From: Oscillospiraceae bacterium
GTDB lineage: Bacteria > Bacillota > Clostridia > Oscillospirales > Acutalibacteraceae
Direction of reading: 5' to 3'
NCBI GenBank assembly: GCA_015066365.1
Contig: SVON01000001.1
Location: 175,373 to 239,372 of the forward strand
DNA: 64,000 nt
Shown: in pieces, positions 6,995-13,417 of the stretch
Layout of the letters: each line of letters begins with the position of its first letter
Numbering within the stretch: the first letter of the stretch is position 1
Made by a program: the position numbers and the translations under genes
Notes under the pieces: model-generated
Seen by the model: the letters and a program-made list of their open reading frames with translations, nothing else
Database searches by the model: none
What the model was told of the DNA's origin: nothing

Positions 6995-8203
6995 TTATTC
7001 CTTAATAATAAAGTGTCGAGCAAGACCATTTTCGGTAAGGATATTTGGCTCACCGATAATTAGAGGGCGGATATACTCCAGCGCCGCCGGTAATACGTCA
7101 TTGCCTGCCTCGTTGATCCACTCACGGGGCACGTATTTGATCTTATTGGCTACATCGCACACCGGCACGATGCCGTAGGAAGGGATATAATCCTGCGTAT
7201 TTCGGCTCACGATAGCGCTCACCATCCCGGTGTGGCCCTGTGCCGCCGCTTTCACCGACACGGCACCCAGGGACTCCGCCTCGGTCAAATCGGTCTCAGA
7301 AGCGATGTGAGCAGCACAACGCTGCAGGATGTTCAGCTCCACCGAGCGCACCTTGCACCCGATGCGCTCCCGCACCAGTTCTTCCAGGCACTTACCCACA
7401 CCGGACAAATACTTATGACCAAAATTATCCACCTTGCCGGACTGGTAATTCTCCAGAGAATCCAACTCCACGCCCTCGGACACCGCCACAATCACCGTAC
7501 GGCTCTTCTTTTGAGCCTGCTGCACGTCTTTGATAAAGCGGTCAGCCGTAAACTCCACCTCCGGCAAATACACCAAATGCGGGGCATCACAGCCAAACAG
7601 ACGGGGCAGCGCCGCCGAGGCGGTCAGCCAGCCGGTGTCACGGCCCATAATCTCCACAATCAACACACTATCCAACTCGTACACGGTGCAGTCGCGGATC
7701 ATCTCCCACATAGAGGTAGCCACGAACTTCGCCGCCGAACCATAACCAGGCGTGTGATCCATCAGGCACAGATCGTTGTCGATGGTCTTAGGCACGCCCA
7801 TCACGCGAATGGGGCTATCCACCGAGGCAAAATAAGCAGAGAGCTTGTCCACCGTATCCATAGAATCGTTACCGCCGATGTAGAAAAACGCACCGATATC
7901 GTGCTTCTCCAGGGTGGCGCGGATCTGCTCATACACCTCGGGGGCTTTCTCAGCGGTCGGCAGTTTATACCGGCAGGAACGAAGCGCCGCCGATGGGGTC
8001 TGACGCAACAGCTTCTGCTGTTCGTCAGTATCTAGCTGCTCGTTTAGATTGACCAATCGATCGTTGAGAATCCCTTCAATACCGTTGAGCGAACCGTAAA
8101 CCACGTCCACCTTATCCCATAAGCGTGCCTGGCGATAGACGCCCAGCAAAGATGCATTGATAACGGCGGTGGGACCGCCGGATTGTGCAACAACTACGTT
8201 CAT
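6995..8203 (-). CDS. pfp: 6-phosphofructokinase, pyrophosphate-dependent type
   Basis: Phosphorylates fructose 6-phosphate at C1. Two diagnostic positions point to pyrophosphate rather than ATP as donor: the phosphate-binding motif reads GGNDS (Asp where ATP enzymes have the second Gly of GGDGS) and the catalytic loop reads PKTIDND (Lys where ATP enzymes have Gly in PGTIDND). The 402-residue length also exceeds the 320 aa of typical ATP-PFKs. Start ATG follows GGAGGG. It lies 12 bases after mgtE, so a Mg2+ channel and a Mg-dependent pyrophosphate enzyme share a transcript. Donor specificity is inferred from motifs. Confidence 0.88.
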   Translation of the reverse strand: MNVVVAQSGGPTAVINASLLGVYRQARLWDKVDVVYGSLNGIEGILNDRLVNLNEQLDTDEQQKLLRQTPSAALRSCRYKLPTAEKAPEVYEQIRATLEKHDIGAFFYIGGNDSMDTVDKLSAYFASVDSPIRVMGVPKTIDNDLCLMDHTPGYGSAAKFVATSMWEMIRDCTVYELDSVLIVEIMGRDTGWLTASAALPRLFGCDAPHLVYLPEVEFTADRFIKDVQQAQKKSRTVIVAVSEGVELDSLENYQSGKVDNFGHKYLSGVGKCLEELVRERIGCKVRSVELNILQRCAAHIASETDLTEAESLGAVSVKAAAQGHTGMVSAIVSRNTQDYIPSYGIVPVCDVANKIKYVPREWINEAGNDVLPAALEYIRPLIIGEPNILTENGLARHFIIKE

Positions 8204-8215
8204 AATAGCCCTCCA

Positions 8216-9619
8216 TTAATTCATTACAGAAATCAGGAACACCCAAGCCAGGCCATAATAGGCCACCACCGCCACCAGGTCGTTAAAGGTGGTGATCAGA
8301 GGTCCGGAAGCCACCGCCGGGTCAACCTTTATCTTTTTGAACAACATCGGAATCAGCGTACCGGTCAAACTGGATACGGTCATCGCTAACACCATCGCCA
8401 AGCCAATACACCCGGAGGTGGCAAAGGCGGCGGAAGCCGGATTACCCTTTAACAGCCAGATATACAAACCGATCAGGCCGGTGGAAATGGCGCCCAGCAC
8501 GGTGCCGTTACAGAGGCCGACCCGCAGCTCTTTCATCACTAAGGAAAAGCTCTGCTTGCCGCTAAGCTCTTCGTCCATCAACACTCGAATGGTAACCGCC
8601 AAAGACTGGGTACCCACGTTGCCGGCCATAGAGAGGATCAGCGACTGGAAACAGACGATCAACGTAAGACTACTGACCACCGTCTCAAACATACCTACCA
8701 CCGTAGATACGCCAAGACCCAAAAACAGGAGTATCACCAACCACGGAATACGCTTACGCATACTCTGACCCAACGGCTCGTTTAAGTCTTCCTCTGCGGT
8801 CAGACCGGCCAAACGGGCGTAGTCCTCACCCATCTCCTCGTCCACGACCTCCACGATATCCTGAGCCGTGATAACGCCTAATAAGCGGTTGTCTGCGTCC
8901 AGAACCGGAATAGAGTCCTCGGAATAGTCTTTTAGCTCCTCAATACAGGAGTCGATTGACTGGGTGGCATACACGAAAGGATACGACGTGACGATCAAAT
9001 CTTCCAAAACCACATCGGTGCGGGCGATAATCAAATCTTTTAAGTCGATAGCGCCGTAGAAAATACCATCCTCATCCAACGTATAGATTGTAGCAATATT
9101 ATCATTGTCCGCCGCTTGGCGCACCAAAGATTTCATTGCCTCGCGGATGGTACACTCCCGGGATACCGCCACATAGTTGGTGGTCATCCGGCTACCGATC
9201 TGCTCGTCTTCGTAGGAATCGATCAACTGGATGTCTTCTGCTGCATCGGGATCCATCAATTCCAACAGCTCGCGGCGCTTGTCCTCGTCCAGTTCGTCCA
9301 GTACGTCCACCGCATCGTCGGCGTCCATACCCTCGATAACGTCTGCTGCCATTTCGGCATCCAGCTCTTCGATATAGGTACCCACGTCTTCTAGATAAGC
9401 GAAAACGTCACTGGTACGCTCCAAACCAAGAATGCGGTACATACGGCGCCGGTCTGCCCCTGACAACTGCTCCAGCAGGTCAGCCAGATCGCCATCGTGA
9501 TAGTCTTCCATCTCCTGCCGCAATTCTGCAATAGGACGGCGGGAACGAAGCAGCGCAATCAGCTCTTCGGTATAATCGGGGCGTTCCTGTGCCCCATGCA
9601 CTTTGATTTCTTCTGCCAT
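8216..9619 (-). CDS. mgtE: Magnesium transporter MgtE
   Basis: A homodimeric Mg2+ channel gated by cytosolic Mg2+. The 467-residue protein has the family layout: acidic helical N domain (about 1-130), paired CBS domains (about 131-260), a plug helix and five membrane helices (about 290-467) with the pore signature GNVGTQ and DPAVASGPLITTFND, whose Asp is the conserved selectivity residue. Start at MAEEIK follows GGGAGGTC; a longer in-frame reading would overlap the leader ORF and is not conserved. That ribosome-binding site sits in a hairpin, and a leader peptide ORF precedes the gene, indicating translational or attenuation control. Confidence 0.95.
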   Translation of the reverse strand: MAEEIKVHGAQERPDYTEELIALLRSRRPIAELRQEMEDYHDGDLADLLEQLSGADRRRMYRILGLERTSDVFAYLEDVGTYIEELDAEMAADVIEGMDADDAVDVLDELDEDKRRELLELMDPDAAEDIQLIDSYEDEQIGSRMTTNYVAVSRECTIREAMKSLVRQAADNDNIATIYTLDEDGIFYGAIDLKDLIIARTDVVLEDLIVTSYPFVYATQSIDSCIEELKDYSEDSIPVLDADNRLLGVITAQDIVEVVDEEMGEDYARLAGLTAEEDLNEPLGQSMRKRIPWLVILLFLGLGVSTVVGMFETVVSSLTLIVCFQSLILSMAGNVGTQSLAVTIRVLMDEELSGKQSFSLVMKELRVGLCNGTVLGAISTGLIGLYIWLLKGNPASAAFATSGCIGLAMVLAMTVSSLTGTLIPMLFKKIKVDPAVASGPLITTFNDLVAVVAYYGLAWVFLISVMN

Positions 9620-9626
9620 AAAAAAT

Positions 9627-9661
9627 AGACCTCCCGTCACATAGAATGAGCCAGGCGGTCT
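9627..9661 (-). promoter_or_regulatory. Hairpin sequestering the mgtE ribosome-binding site
   Basis: In the mRNA AGACCGCC (9654-9661) can pair with GGAGGTCT (9627-9634), 7 bp with one mismatch, burying the mgtE GGGAGGT site. It starts 20 bases after the leader ORF stop, so ribosome occupancy of that ORF could influence folding. Inference from base pairing only. Confidence 0.55.
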
Positions 9662-9680
9662 GTACGGAAAATAGGCGCAC

Positions 9681-9761
9681 TTAATCCAGGTGTGCCCGGT
9701 GACCCATACAGATCGCAATCACAAAAATACACCGTCGAGGAGGAACGGGATTGTTCTCCAT
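9681..9761 (-). CDS. mgtE leader peptide (MgtL/CorL-like)
   Basis: A 26-codon ORF in the mgtE 5' leader, with a strong ribosome-binding site (AAAGGAAGGTGA, 7 bases from the ATG) and its own stop 61 bases before mgtE. It begins MENNPVPPRRCIFV. Acidic/Pro-rich starts followed by arginines and hydrophobics are the hallmark of the Mg2+-responsive leader peptides MgtL (MEPDPTPLPRRR) and CorL (MDPEPTPLPRWRIF) of enterobacteria, where such nascent chains destabilise ribosomes when Mg2+ is low and switch on the downstream transporter. The parallel in sequence and position is striking; function here is inferred. The remaining half is hydrophobic (IFVIAICMG) and ends AHLD. Confidence 0.75.
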   Translation of the reverse strand: MENNPVPPRRCIFVIAICMGHRAHLD

Positions 9762-9797
9762 AATGAATCACCTTCCTTTCATAAAAACCTACCTTAT

Positions 9798-9826
9798 ATT
9801 ATATTAATAACTGCCGATTTTTGCAA
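9798..9826 (-). promoter_or_regulatory. Promoter of the mgtE leader transcript
   Basis: Minus strand TTGCAA (9821-9826), 17-base spacer, TATAAT (9798-9803). Gives a leader of about 170 bases before mgtE. I looked for an M-box (ykoK) aptamer in this leader and did not find its conserved segments. Confidence 0.75.
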
Positions 9827-9883
9827 CCCCTGAATGAAAATTTCTAAAAAAGAAAAATTTCTGAAGTTTTTTTGAAAAAGGGG

Positions 9884-9912
9884 TTGACATTTGTGTTTTT
9901 ATTTGCTATTAT
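9884..9912 (+). promoter_or_regulatory. Promoter of tRNA-Ala
   Basis: TTGACA (9884-9889), 17-base spacer, TATTAT (9907-9912), ending 23 bases before the tRNA. Confidence 0.85.
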
Positions 9913-9935
9913 AGCACTCGTTCCGAGCAACATAT

Positions 9936-10011
<76 letters not shown>

Positions 10012-10012
10012 A

Positions 10013-10063
10013 GAAACAACCCGCGAAGCCTTGATTTTTTCGGCTTCGCGGGTTGTTTCTTTA
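10013..10063 (+). terminator. Terminator of tRNA-Ala
   Basis: A very long hairpin: GAAACAACCCGCGAAGCC pairs perfectly with its complement over 18 bp across an 11-base loop, then TTTATTTT. Confidence 0.92.
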
Positions 10064-10099
10064 TTTTCGCAAATTCTCTAATATAGCGCAACGCTTTTT

Positions 10100-10189
10100 C
10101 TATTTCGCCGTCAAATACTCCACCAAAATAAAATATGGGTCGATCTCCTTTTGGAATTTCCGCACAAATGCGCGGTCGGCAATATTAGA
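10100..10189 (-). pseudogene. Possible C-terminal fragment of a decayed gene
   Basis: The 10065-10257 stretch holds no intact gene. On the minus strand, an open frame beginning right after a stop reads NIADRAFVRKFQKEIDPYFI and continues to a stop at 10100-10102; it looks like natural protein sequence rather than noise but has no start codon or ribosome-binding site. A 6-bp inverted repeat (GAACTC/GAGTTC, 10207-10224) and a TTCCTA/TAGGAA pair lie upstream. I do not recognise the family. It may also be chance. Confidence 0.25.
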
Positions 10190-10257
10190 TCACAGGATTT
10201 GGCAACGAACTCCTCGAAGAGTTCCTATAATTTGTAGGAAAACTTTCGCGTTTCCTC

Positions 10258-10285
10258 TTGACAAAACAGTTTTGTCAACTATAAT
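10258..10285 (+). promoter_or_regulatory. Riboswitch promoter overlapped by a perfect palindrome
   Basis: TTGACA (10258-10263), 16-base spacer, TATAAT (10280-10285). The -35 and spacer are one perfect inverted repeat, TTGACAAAAC-A-GTTTTGTCAA (10258-10278), the shape of a repressor operator. It does not match the MntR, Fur, LexA, CcpA or Rex consensus I know; the binding protein is unidentified. Confidence 0.75.
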
Positions 10286-10315
10286 CTATGTAGACGGTTT
10301 CGTCTGCAACACTTT

Positions 10316-10407
10316 CTCTGTGGGGGAGTAGCAAGCGCCCTTTGTGCGTAGCAAGTCAACAACCTCGATTTTTATAATCTGGCTTGTTTTAAATTGCGAG
10401 ACTCACG
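10316..10407 (+). ncRNA. yybP-ykoY manganese riboswitch
   Basis: The aptamer shows the invariant GGGGAGUAGC (10323-10332), then a small hairpin and an arm reading AAGUC-AACAACCUC-GAUU...AAUC-UGGCUU, which is laid out as in the Bacillus yybP RNA (AAGUC-GUCAAUUC-stem-CGGCUU). The 3' strand GACUCACG (10400-10407) closes P1 with UGUGGG. This 3' strand is also the 5' arm of the adjoining terminator, so ligand binding should prevent termination (ON switch). Known ligand of this class: Mn2+. It controls the CaCA exchanger downstream. Confidence 0.85.
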
Positions 10408-10441
10408 TTAGCTGTCATCGGCTATACGTGGAGTCTTTTTT
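10398..10441 (+). terminator. Riboswitch expression-platform terminator
   Basis: GAGACTCACGTTAGC pairs with GGCTATACGTGGAGTC (two bulges) and is followed by TTTTTT. It shares bases 10400-10407 with the aptamer P1 stem, so the two structures exclude each other. Confidence 0.85.
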
Positions 10442-10448
10442 ATTTGAC

Positions 10449-10482
10449 ACCGAGTATGGCAGATGCCAGCTCGGTATTTTTT
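10449..10482 (+). terminator. Second terminator-like hairpin before the exchanger
   Basis: ACCGAG/CTCGGT enclosing an inner TGGC/GCCA, then ATTTTTT. It lies between the riboswitch terminator and the gene's ribosome-binding site, so read-through transcripts meet a second barrier. It may add control or simply be a stable leader hairpin. Confidence 0.6.
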
Positions 10483-10531
10483 ATGCCAAAAGGCACGCGC
10501 ACCCCAATATTATTAAAGGAGGAATTCCCCC

Positions 10532-11536
10532 ATGAGTCTACCCATCGTATTTCTATTCTATTTCTTATCCTCTGCCGCGTTGGTGTATTTTTCCATCAAG
10601 TGCGCCGACTATGTGGACCTGCTGGATAAGAAAACCAGCATGTCCGGCGCCTTTATCGGCGGCGTCATTCTGGCCGCTGTCACCTCCCTACCCGAACTGA
10701 TCACCAGCATTTCCGCCCTTTCTATCGGTAATGAAGGCTTAATCATCGGTAACGTGCTGGGAAGCAACATCTTTAACCTGTGCATCTTTGGCAGTTTGAC
10801 CGCCTTGTCGGTTAGAGCCTTTGCTAAGTGCAAAATGGGCCGGGCTCATCTGGCTACCCTTCTGTGCACGATTATTGCAGACGTCTTAATGATCGCAACG
10901 CTGCTGTTGGATCCCAAGTATACCCGCATCCCCGGTATTGAGATCAATGCCGCCTCGCTGGTTATTCTGATCATCTACTTTGTTTCTTTACGGTATTTGT
11001 CTGCAGACGAGACCGAGAATGACGAAGAGGACACCTCTCCCCTCACCGTCAAGCAGATCGTGATCCGTATGATCCTAATGGCGCTTGGTCTGGTCGTTAT
11101 GAGCTTTGTGGTAACCTGCTTTGCCGACAAGATTCAAAAGGGCATCCCTGGTATCGGTTCTTCTCTGACCGGTGCTCTTTTCCTGGGCATTACCACCTCT
11201 CTGCCGGAACTCACCTCCAGCATCACCCTGGTGCGTCGTCGCAACTTTAACGCCATGGTGGGCAACGTGGTGGGCAGTAATATGTTCAATTTCACCATCT
11301 TCAGCGTTGCTGATTTCTTTGCCGGAAAGACCATTATCTACCAGCAGAGCGACGCTTCGATGATGATGATCTATTTCGGCATCACCTCTACGGTTCTGGT
11401 TAGCGCATCGATACTATTGCAGAACAAACTCAAGCAGTCTGCCCCCGAAAAGAAAAGCAAGCTGTTTATCTACGCCCTGCTTGGCCTCGGCGTTTGCGCC
11501 TCGTACATCACCTCGTTGGCTCTGGGCGCTGTTTAA
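10532..11536 (+). CDS. CaCA-family cation exchanger (YrbG-like)
   Basis: A membrane antiporter of the Ca2+/cation superfamily. The 334-residue protein has about ten helices in two inverted repeats, each with the alpha-repeat signature: GAFIGGVILAAVTSLPELITSISA ... GNVLGSNIFNL in the first half, and GALFLGITTSLPELTSSITL ... GNVVGSNMFNF in the second. The paired Glu of SLPEL bind the ion. Being under a yybP-ykoY riboswitch suggests Mn2+ (or Ca2+/Mn2+) export rather than Ca2+ alone. Start ATG follows AAAGGAGG. Monocistronic. Confidence 0.88.
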   Translation: MSLPIVFLFYFLSSAALVYFSIKCADYVDLLDKKTSMSGAFIGGVILAAVTSLPELITSISALSIGNEGLIIGNVLGSNIFNLCIFGSLTALSVRAFAKCKMGRAHLATLLCTIIADVLMIATLLLDPKYTRIPGIEINAASLVILIIYFVSLRYLSADETENDEEDTSPLTVKQIVIRMILMALGLVVMSFVVTCFADKIQKGIPGIGSSLTGALFLGITTSLPELTSSITLVRRRNFNAMVGNVVGSNMFNFTIFSVADFFAGKTIIYQQSDASMMMIYFGITSTVLVSASILLQNKLKQSAPEKKSKLFIYALLGLGVCASYITSLALGAV

Positions 11537-11544
11537 TATGGCAC

Positions 11545-11581
11545 AAAAAAGCCGTGCTGCATCATGCAGCACGGCTTTTTC
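11545..11581. terminator. Bidirectional terminator between exchanger and spoVM operon
   Basis: AGCCGTGCTGCA/TGCAGCACGGCT, 12-bp perfect stem with a short loop, A-run before and T-run after. It ends both the exchanger transcript and the long yicC-spoVM operon. Confidence 0.9.
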
Positions 11582-11583
11582 TT

Positions 11584-11679
11584 TTAGAATTCAAAGGGTT
11601 CCTTACGGATTCCAAACAGACGGCGCAAAATACCGCTGAGCACCTTTGGACTTTTGACCACAACCACACGCACAGCCAT
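11584..11679 (-). CDS. spoVM: Stage V sporulation protein SpoVM
   Basis: A 31-residue amphipathic peptide, MAVRVVVVKSPKVLSGILRR... ending FGIRKEPFEF. It aligns with Bacillus SpoVM (26 aa): the basic hydrophobic start, the conserved Pro (helix-breaking Pro of the KxPKxLxG motif), then LLRxxFGI. SpoVM recognises the convex outer forespore membrane and recruits SpoIVA to build the coat. The gene position after thiN, at the end of the rsgA-thiN cluster, is the same as in Bacillus. The small size means it is easily missed. Confidence 0.88.
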   Translation of the reverse strand: MAVRVVVVKSPKVLSGILRRLFGIRKEPFEF

Positions 11680-11688
11680 CCCTACCCC

Positions 11689-11841
11689 TCATCTATGATT
11701 ACCACCGGAAAGGCCGCATATCACCAAAGCGATCCCCAATAAAACGATCACCGCCTTGGCCGGCAACACAAAACAGGTCAGCAGACCCACTCCGAAGGAT
11801 ACGAAATACCACTCTTTGCGGCTTCTGCCACACCTTCTCAT
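11689..11841 (-). CDS. 50-residue membrane protein between thiN and spoVM
   Basis: A 50-residue ORF with a good ribosome-binding site (GGGAGGTGG) and a basic start MRRCGRSRKEW followed by two closely spaced hydrophobic stretches (about 12-26 and 30-45) separated by LPAKA, ending GGNHR: a helical-hairpin membrane protein with a positive N-terminus. Its stop is 9 bases from the spoVM start, so the two are translationally close. I do not recognise a named family; position suggests a sporulation-linked or merely conserved hypothetical role. Confidence 0.65.
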   Translation of the reverse strand: MRRCGRSRKEWYFVSFGVGLLTCFVLPAKAVIVLLGIALVICGLSGGNHR

Positions 11842-11906
11842 ACCGCCACCTCCCATAGACCGTTTCCGGGTCTACTATCAAGGTATGCAGGCAATCCATA
11901 AAGGTG

Positions 11907-12536
11907 TTAATCTTTTGAGAGATACATAAGAAGCGTGCCGGTGCGGAAGGAGACGCAAAAAGACTCCTCTACCGCTTCATTGCTGACACACAGAGAACAA
12001 TCGGGTGACAAGGTCATATCCGACACGTCATAAACCATCTCGGTGGCAAACAGACCGGTAACCTCTCCGCCAAAAGCGAAAAAAGACACCTTTTCCTCTT
12101 CTTGTGCCCGGAACAGGTAGTGCCCCGGACTTAACGGATAGATTTCATTCGTTTCGTCTGCCATAACCACAGCGCATCCCTTATGCACGTACGCCACGGC
12201 ATCCACAAGAGAAGCCTGCAAGTGATCTAACCGACCACCGGTGCAGCCTAATAACAAAAAGTCGCGATAGCCGGACTCGTAGCCGATCTCCAACGCTTTG
12301 GCTGTGTCGGTTACATCCTTTTTCACCGGCAAGGTGATGAGCTTAACACCCTCGGGGATAGCAGGAACCGGCATAGAGTCAAAATCCCCTACCAGAACAG
12401 ACGGCTTTACCCCCATCTGCGCTGCCAGCTGCCAACCCCCATCGGCGGCGATGACGTAATCGTCCGGCATCAGTAACCCGGCAAGTGCAGCAGGATCACG
12501 GTACGGCCCTGCTGAAATGATCACACAACGGCTCAT
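11907..12536 (-). CDS. thiN: Thiamine diphosphokinase
   Basis: Transfers pyrophosphate from ATP to thiamine, giving the cofactor thiamine diphosphate. The 209-residue protein has the N-terminal catalytic domain with IAADGGWQLA, VGDFDSM, and the DVTDTAKALE and GGRLDHLQASL blocks that hold Mg-ATP and thiamine, then the beta-sandwich C-terminal domain. The start MSRCVII (12536) overlaps the rsgA stop in an ATGA arrangement. Confidence 0.93.
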   Translation of the reverse strand: MSRCVIISAGPYRDPAALAGLLMPDDYVIAADGGWQLAAQMGVKPSVLVGDFDSMPVPAIPEGVKLITLPVKKDVTDTAKALEIGYESGYRDFLLLGCTGGRLDHLQASLVDAVAYVHKGCAVVMADETNEIYPLSPGHYLFRAQEEEKVSFFAFGGEVTGLFATEMVYDVSDMTLSPDCSLCVSNEAVEESFCVSFRTGTLLMYLSKD

Positions 12537-13417
12537 ACCTTTTCCCACTCCTTTATATCCTTGACGGCCTCATACATCGTTACGTAACTGTCATAACGGC
12601 TTTGCGCAACCTCACCGGCTTCTACGGCCATACGCACGGCACAACCCGGCTCCTTATAATGAGCACACCCAGAAAACCGGCACCGACCCACGTAGGGCTC
12701 AAATTCGCGAAAACAATACGGAAGTTCTTCTTTATAGATTGGTTCTACCTGCTCCAATTCCAGGGAAGAAAAGCCGGGGGTATCCACCAGATAACCCTCC
12801 GCCAAATGATACAGCGTCGCGGTACGGGTAGTATGACGACCACGCCCCAGCTTCTGGCTGATTTCACCGGTGGACAGTTGCAGGGTGGGATCAATGCCGT
12901 TTAGAATACTGCTCTTCCCCACCCCGGAATTGCCGGCAAACACACTGATCTGCCCTGCCAAACGACGGCGCAGCGGCTCCAGAGAGGCAGGGTCGGTAGC
13001 GGAGACGGTAAAACACTCCAAGCCGGTAGAACGATAAATTGCCTCCAGTTCGCCAGGGTCGCCCAGATCGCTCTTATTGATCACCACAATAGGTTGAATC
13101 CCCTTTTTTTCTGCAACGGCGATCATCTTATCCAGCACCAACGTATTGGTTTTCGGCTGGCACACCGACGCTACCAACACCAACAGATCAATATTGGCCA
13201 CCGGGGGCCGCACCAGGCAATTTCGGCGTTCCAGTATCTTTTCCAGCATACCGGTATTGTCCGACTCCACCGAGATTTCCACCCGATCTCCTGCCACGGG
13301 GGTTAACCCTTGGCGACGAAAGATACCTCTGGCTCGGCAAGTGTAAACCGCGTCGGCGGCCTCTACGTAGTAGAAGCCGCCGTTCTGCTGAATAATAATT
13401 CCTTGTACTTGTTTCAT
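12533..13417 (-). CDS. rsgA: Ribosome small-subunit-dependent GTPase RsgA
   Basis: A late 30S assembly factor that checks the decoding centre and hydrolyses GTP. The 294-residue protein has an N-terminal OB fold (about 1-65), a circularly permuted GTPase domain (NKSD G4 at about 117, then GNSGVGKSS P-loop, then DTPGFSS G3) and the C-terminal zinc motif CxxSGCAHxxEPGC. It overlaps the prkC end and thiN start by 4 bases each. Confidence 0.96.
   Translation of the reverse strand: MKQVQGIIIQQNGGFYYVEAADAVYTCRARGIFRRQGLTPVAGDRVEISVESDNTGMLEKILERRNCLVRPPVANIDLLVLVASVCQPKTNTLVLDKMIAVAEKKGIQPIVVINKSDLGDPGELEAIYRSTGLECFTVSATDPASLEPLRRRLAGQISVFAGNSGVGKSSILNGIDPTLQLSTGEISQKLGRGRHTTRTATLYHLAEGYLVDTPGFSSLELEQVEPIYKEELPYCFREFEPYVGRCRFSGCAHYKEPGCAVRMAVEAGEVAQSRYDSYVTMYEAVKDIKEWEKV

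Noticed and set aside
9620..9800. M-box (ykoK) Mg2+ riboswitch upstream of mgtE
   Set aside because: The conserved M-box blocks are not present, and most of the interval is used by the 26-codon leader ORF.
10444..10629. 61-codon plus-strand ORF overlapping the exchanger start
   Set aside because: It crosses a terminator hairpin and overlaps the exchanger coding start in another frame; no family resemblance.
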